A program made the position numbers and the translations under genes. From assembly GCF_000430585.1 (NCBI RefSeq), contig NZ_AUMH01000018.1:1-64000 (forward strand): 64,000 nt of DNA, read 5' to 3'. Shown here piece by piece: positions 62,071 to 64,000 of the stretch. Every line of letters begins with the position of its first letter. The stretch's first letter is position 1. This DNA is from Alicyclobacillus herbarius DSM 13609. GTDB taxonomy: Bacteria; Bacillota; Bacilli; Alicyclobacillales; Alicyclobacillaceae. The notes under the pieces are model-generated. The model was not told where the DNA came from. It searched no databases and saw nothing but the letters and a program-made list of their open reading frames with translations.

Positions 62071-63844
62071 GATGCCCCTCCTTCCGCAGCGGGAATCCGC
62101 CGGCCACCGCGGCCAGATTGCTGTCGGAATCACGGAACTGCATGTCAAAGATGCGCCGGTACAGTCCCTTCCCCGCCAACAGTTGATCGTGCGTGCCGCG
62201 CTCGACAATCCGACCGTGATCGATGACCAAAATCAGGTCCGCCCGTTTCAACGTCGAGATCCGGTGAGCGATGATGAACGTAGTCCGACCGCGCATGACC
62301 TCCTGCAGGGCCTGCTGAATCTGGTATTCCGTTTCCATGTCCACGGCACTGGTCGCGTCATCCAGAATCAATATGGATGGGTCTTGAAGGATGGCCCTGG
62401 CCAGAGCAATACGCTGCTTCTGGCCCCCGGAAAGCCCCATCCCACGCTCGCCGACAATCGTCGCGTAGCCGTCCGGGAGCTGCTCGATAAACTCGGCCGC
62501 ATCCGCCAGCCGTGCGGCCCGTCGGACCTCCTCCAGGCTCGCGTCCGGGCGTCCGTAGGCGATGTTGGAGAAAATCGTGGTTGAAAACAGAAACGGTTCT
62601 TGGAAGACCACGGCTACGTTTTTCCGCAGCGAATGCAGATCCCACTCGCGAACATCCTTGCCGTCAATCAGCACCCGCCCGGAACTGACATCGTAAAACC
62701 GAGGCAGCAGGCTGACCAAGGTCGACTTGCCCGCTCCGGTCAACCCGAGCAAGGCTACTGTCTGTCCAGGGGCCACCTCAAGGTCAATGTCCTCTAGGAC
62801 CCGGTTCTCTCCGTAATGGACCTCCACGTGCTCGAATCGAACGTGTCCGCAAAGTGGCTGCGGCCGTGCTCCGGCGGGTGTGGTGATGGTGACCTGTGCC
62901 TCGAGAATCTCGAGTAGGCGTCCGCCGGCAGCCCGGGCCTGCGTCCAGTTGTTGAGATAAAACCCGAGGTCGGCCAAGGGCCATAAAATGTACCAAAGGA
63001 CGCTGAGGAAGGCCACCAAGTCACCCAGTTCCATTTGTTTGTGCATGACCAGCCAGCCGCCTACAAGCAAGATCAACACCATACCCAGGTTCCCCGTGCT
63101 GCTGATGACGGGGAAAAACCATTTCCAGATGTTACTGGCCCCCATGTTGGAGTTGAAGTACTCGTCGTTGCGCTCCGTAAACTTATCAATTTCGAAGTCT
63201 TCTTTAGCAAACGACTTCACCGTACGAATGCCCATGATGGTCTCCTGGACACCGGAGTTCAGGGTACCCAGGCTCTGCCGAATGCGACGAAACGCCTTAT
63301 GCAGACGGCGGTCAAAAAACACCCCGGCACAAGCCAAAATCGGCATCAAACAGAGCATGACCAGGGCCAGCCAACCGTTCATCCACCACATCATGACCAG
63401 GCCGAAACCAACGATGAGACCGAGATTGACCAAGTTGTTGATGCCAAAAGCGAGAAACATCCGAAACGCGTCCAAATCGGCCGTCAATCGGGACATCAGG
63501 TCCCCGGTGTGAATCTCGTCGTACCAGCCAAACGGCTGCCGATTCAGTTTGTGATAGAGCGCGTTGCGCAGATCGTAGGCGGTACGGCTGCCGAAAACCT
63601 GTCCGGTATACTGTTGCCCAAAGTTGAACACGCCTTTGACCAGCGCGGCCACAAGGATTGCGGCGATGAGCCAAGGCAGCTGTCCGTACGCGTGGCCGAT
63701 GATGACCCGGTTGACAATTAGCTTTAATAAGTAGGGATAGACGAGTCCCAGGACAGTGGTCACCACCAGCAGCACCATGCTCAGGTACAGCCAACGCAGA
63801 TAGGGACGGTAGAAGCCGGATAACCGTCGAAACTCTCCCGCCAA
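62063..63844 (-). CDS. ABC exporter, fused permease-ATPase (degenerate-site subunit)
   Basis: A 593-residue half transporter. Walker A is LLGLTGAGKSTLVSLL, Q-loop VFQEPFLFSTTIFSNIAYGR, signature LSGGQKQRIALARAIL. Walker B ends LILDDATSAVD, so Asp replaces the catalytic Glu, which makes this the degenerate half of the dimer. TTG at 63844 has GGGGAGGG six bases before it and is preferred over an upstream frame to 63895 that lacks a ribosome site. It is the first gene of the exporter pair. Confidence 0.88.
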   Translation of the reverse strand: MAGEFRRLSGFYRPYLRWLYLSMVLLVVTTVLGLVYPYLLKLIVNRVIIGHAYGQLPWLIAAILVAALVKGVFNFGQQYTGQVFGSRTAYDLRNALYHKLNRQPFGWYDEIHTGDLMSRLTADLDAFRMFLAFGINNLVNLGLIVGFGLVMMWWMNGWLALVMLCLMPILACAGVFFDRRLHKAFRRIRQSLGTLNSGVQETIMGIRTVKSFAKEDFEIDKFTERNDEYFNSNMGASNIWKWFFPVISSTGNLGMVLILLVGGWLVMHKQMELGDLVAFLSVLWYILWPLADLGFYLNNWTQARAAGGRLLEILEAQVTITTPAGARPQPLCGHVRFEHVEVHYGENRVLEDIDLEVAPGQTVALLGLTGAGKSTLVSLLPRFYDVSSGRVLIDGKDVREWDLHSLRKNVAVVFQEPFLFSTTIFSNIAYGRPDASLEEVRRAARLADAAEFIEQLPDGYATIVGERGMGLSGGQKQRIALARAILQDPSILILDDATSAVDMETEYQIQQALQEVMRGRTTFIIAHRISTLKRADLILVIDHGRIVERGTHDQLLAGKGLYRRIFDMQFRDSDSNLAAVAGGFPLRKEGHHA

Positions 63845-63913
63845 GCAAAACCCTCCCCGTGTGTCGTGAAGTGACAACGTAGTTGAGTTAATCACAAACA
63901 GGGAGGGTTGAGA

Positions 63914-64000
63914 ATGACGTATCTGGTTATGAAGTTTTCAGATCTGGCTGTCTTATCGAGAAAGGGAGGATACCGGGTTGCCTCGTCGGCTATTGCATCT
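63914..64000 (+). CDS. Start of an unknown divergent gene (cut by window edge)
   Basis: From ATG 63914, with GGGAGGG upstream, the frame is open to the edge: MTYLVMKFSDLAVLSRKGGY and nine more residues. An alternative internal ATG (MKFSDLAV) exists. The product is not recognisable from 29 residues. Its position, divergent from the exporter pair, would suit a regulator or an unrelated gene. Confidence 0.4.
   Translation, partial: MTYLVMKFSDLAVLSRKGGYRVASSAIAS

Noticed and set aside
1-64000. tRNA, rRNA or riboswitch genes
   Set aside because: No cloverleaf with conserved arms, no rRNA stretch and no riboswitch core was recognised by eye. A covariance-model scan would be decisive but was not possible.

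Overview
The window looks like chromosomal DNA of a spore-former-type Bacillota, most like the Alicyclobacillus/Paenibacillus group. The reasons are strong AGGAGG-type ribosome sites, many GTG and TTG starts, TATAAT promoters, CcpA-type cre sites, a lutR-lutABC operon, a YqjM-type ene-reductase and LplA/LplB/LplC-type sugar transporters. The assignment rests on gene content only. No rRNA, tRNA or CRISPR array was seen.

Region 1 (1-32.5 kb) is almost entirely minus-strand and reads as a rhamnogalacturonan (pectin) and L-rhamnoside utilisation locus. In transcription order it holds a GH78 alpha-L-rhamnosidase, two MFS permeases, an AraC regulator, a Gfo/Idh/MocA dehydrogenase, a DUF993 aldolase-like protein, a TIM-barrel isomerase, a PL26/YetA-type exolyase, a secreted PL4-type rhamnogalacturonan lyase (frameshifted here), a CE12 acetylesterase, a PL11-like beta-propeller protein, an LplB-LplC-LplA-type importer, a GH106-like rhamnosidase, two more dehydrogenases, L-rhamnose mutarotase and an acetylesterase-like hydrolase. 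A second CUT1 importer follows. Its last permease has lost its C-terminus to an IS110-family insertion that runs off the left edge. A truncated PhyH-family gene lies beside it.

Region 2 (32.8-41.3 kb) is housekeeping or general metabolism: namA, a convergent acyl-CoA synthetase with a shared bidirectional terminator, the L-lactate operon lutR-lutA-lutB-lutC, and convergently an MgtC-like membrane protein with a glycerophosphodiesterase.

Region 3 (41.4-60.0 kb) is a second carbohydrate locus: three dehydrogenases, three TIM-barrel isomerases, an oligopeptide-type ABC importer (SBP, two permeases, two ATPases), a ROK kinase with NanE (ManNAc-6-P epimerase), a metallophosphoesterase, a secreted discoidin-DUF4855 protein, an RpiR regulator and an MFS permease. 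NanE, ROK and RpiR together suggest an amino-sugar-containing oligosaccharide as substrate; this is inference.

Region 4 (60.0-64 kb) holds a heterodimeric ABC exporter with one degenerate ATPase site, and the start of a divergent gene at the right edge. Features outside genes include two related palindromic elements (22.8 and 60.1-60.26 kb, the second with 17-bp tandem repeats), a recurring stop-adjacent motif, a shared GCAAATAAACA upstream motif, three cre-like sites and several operator-like palindromes.
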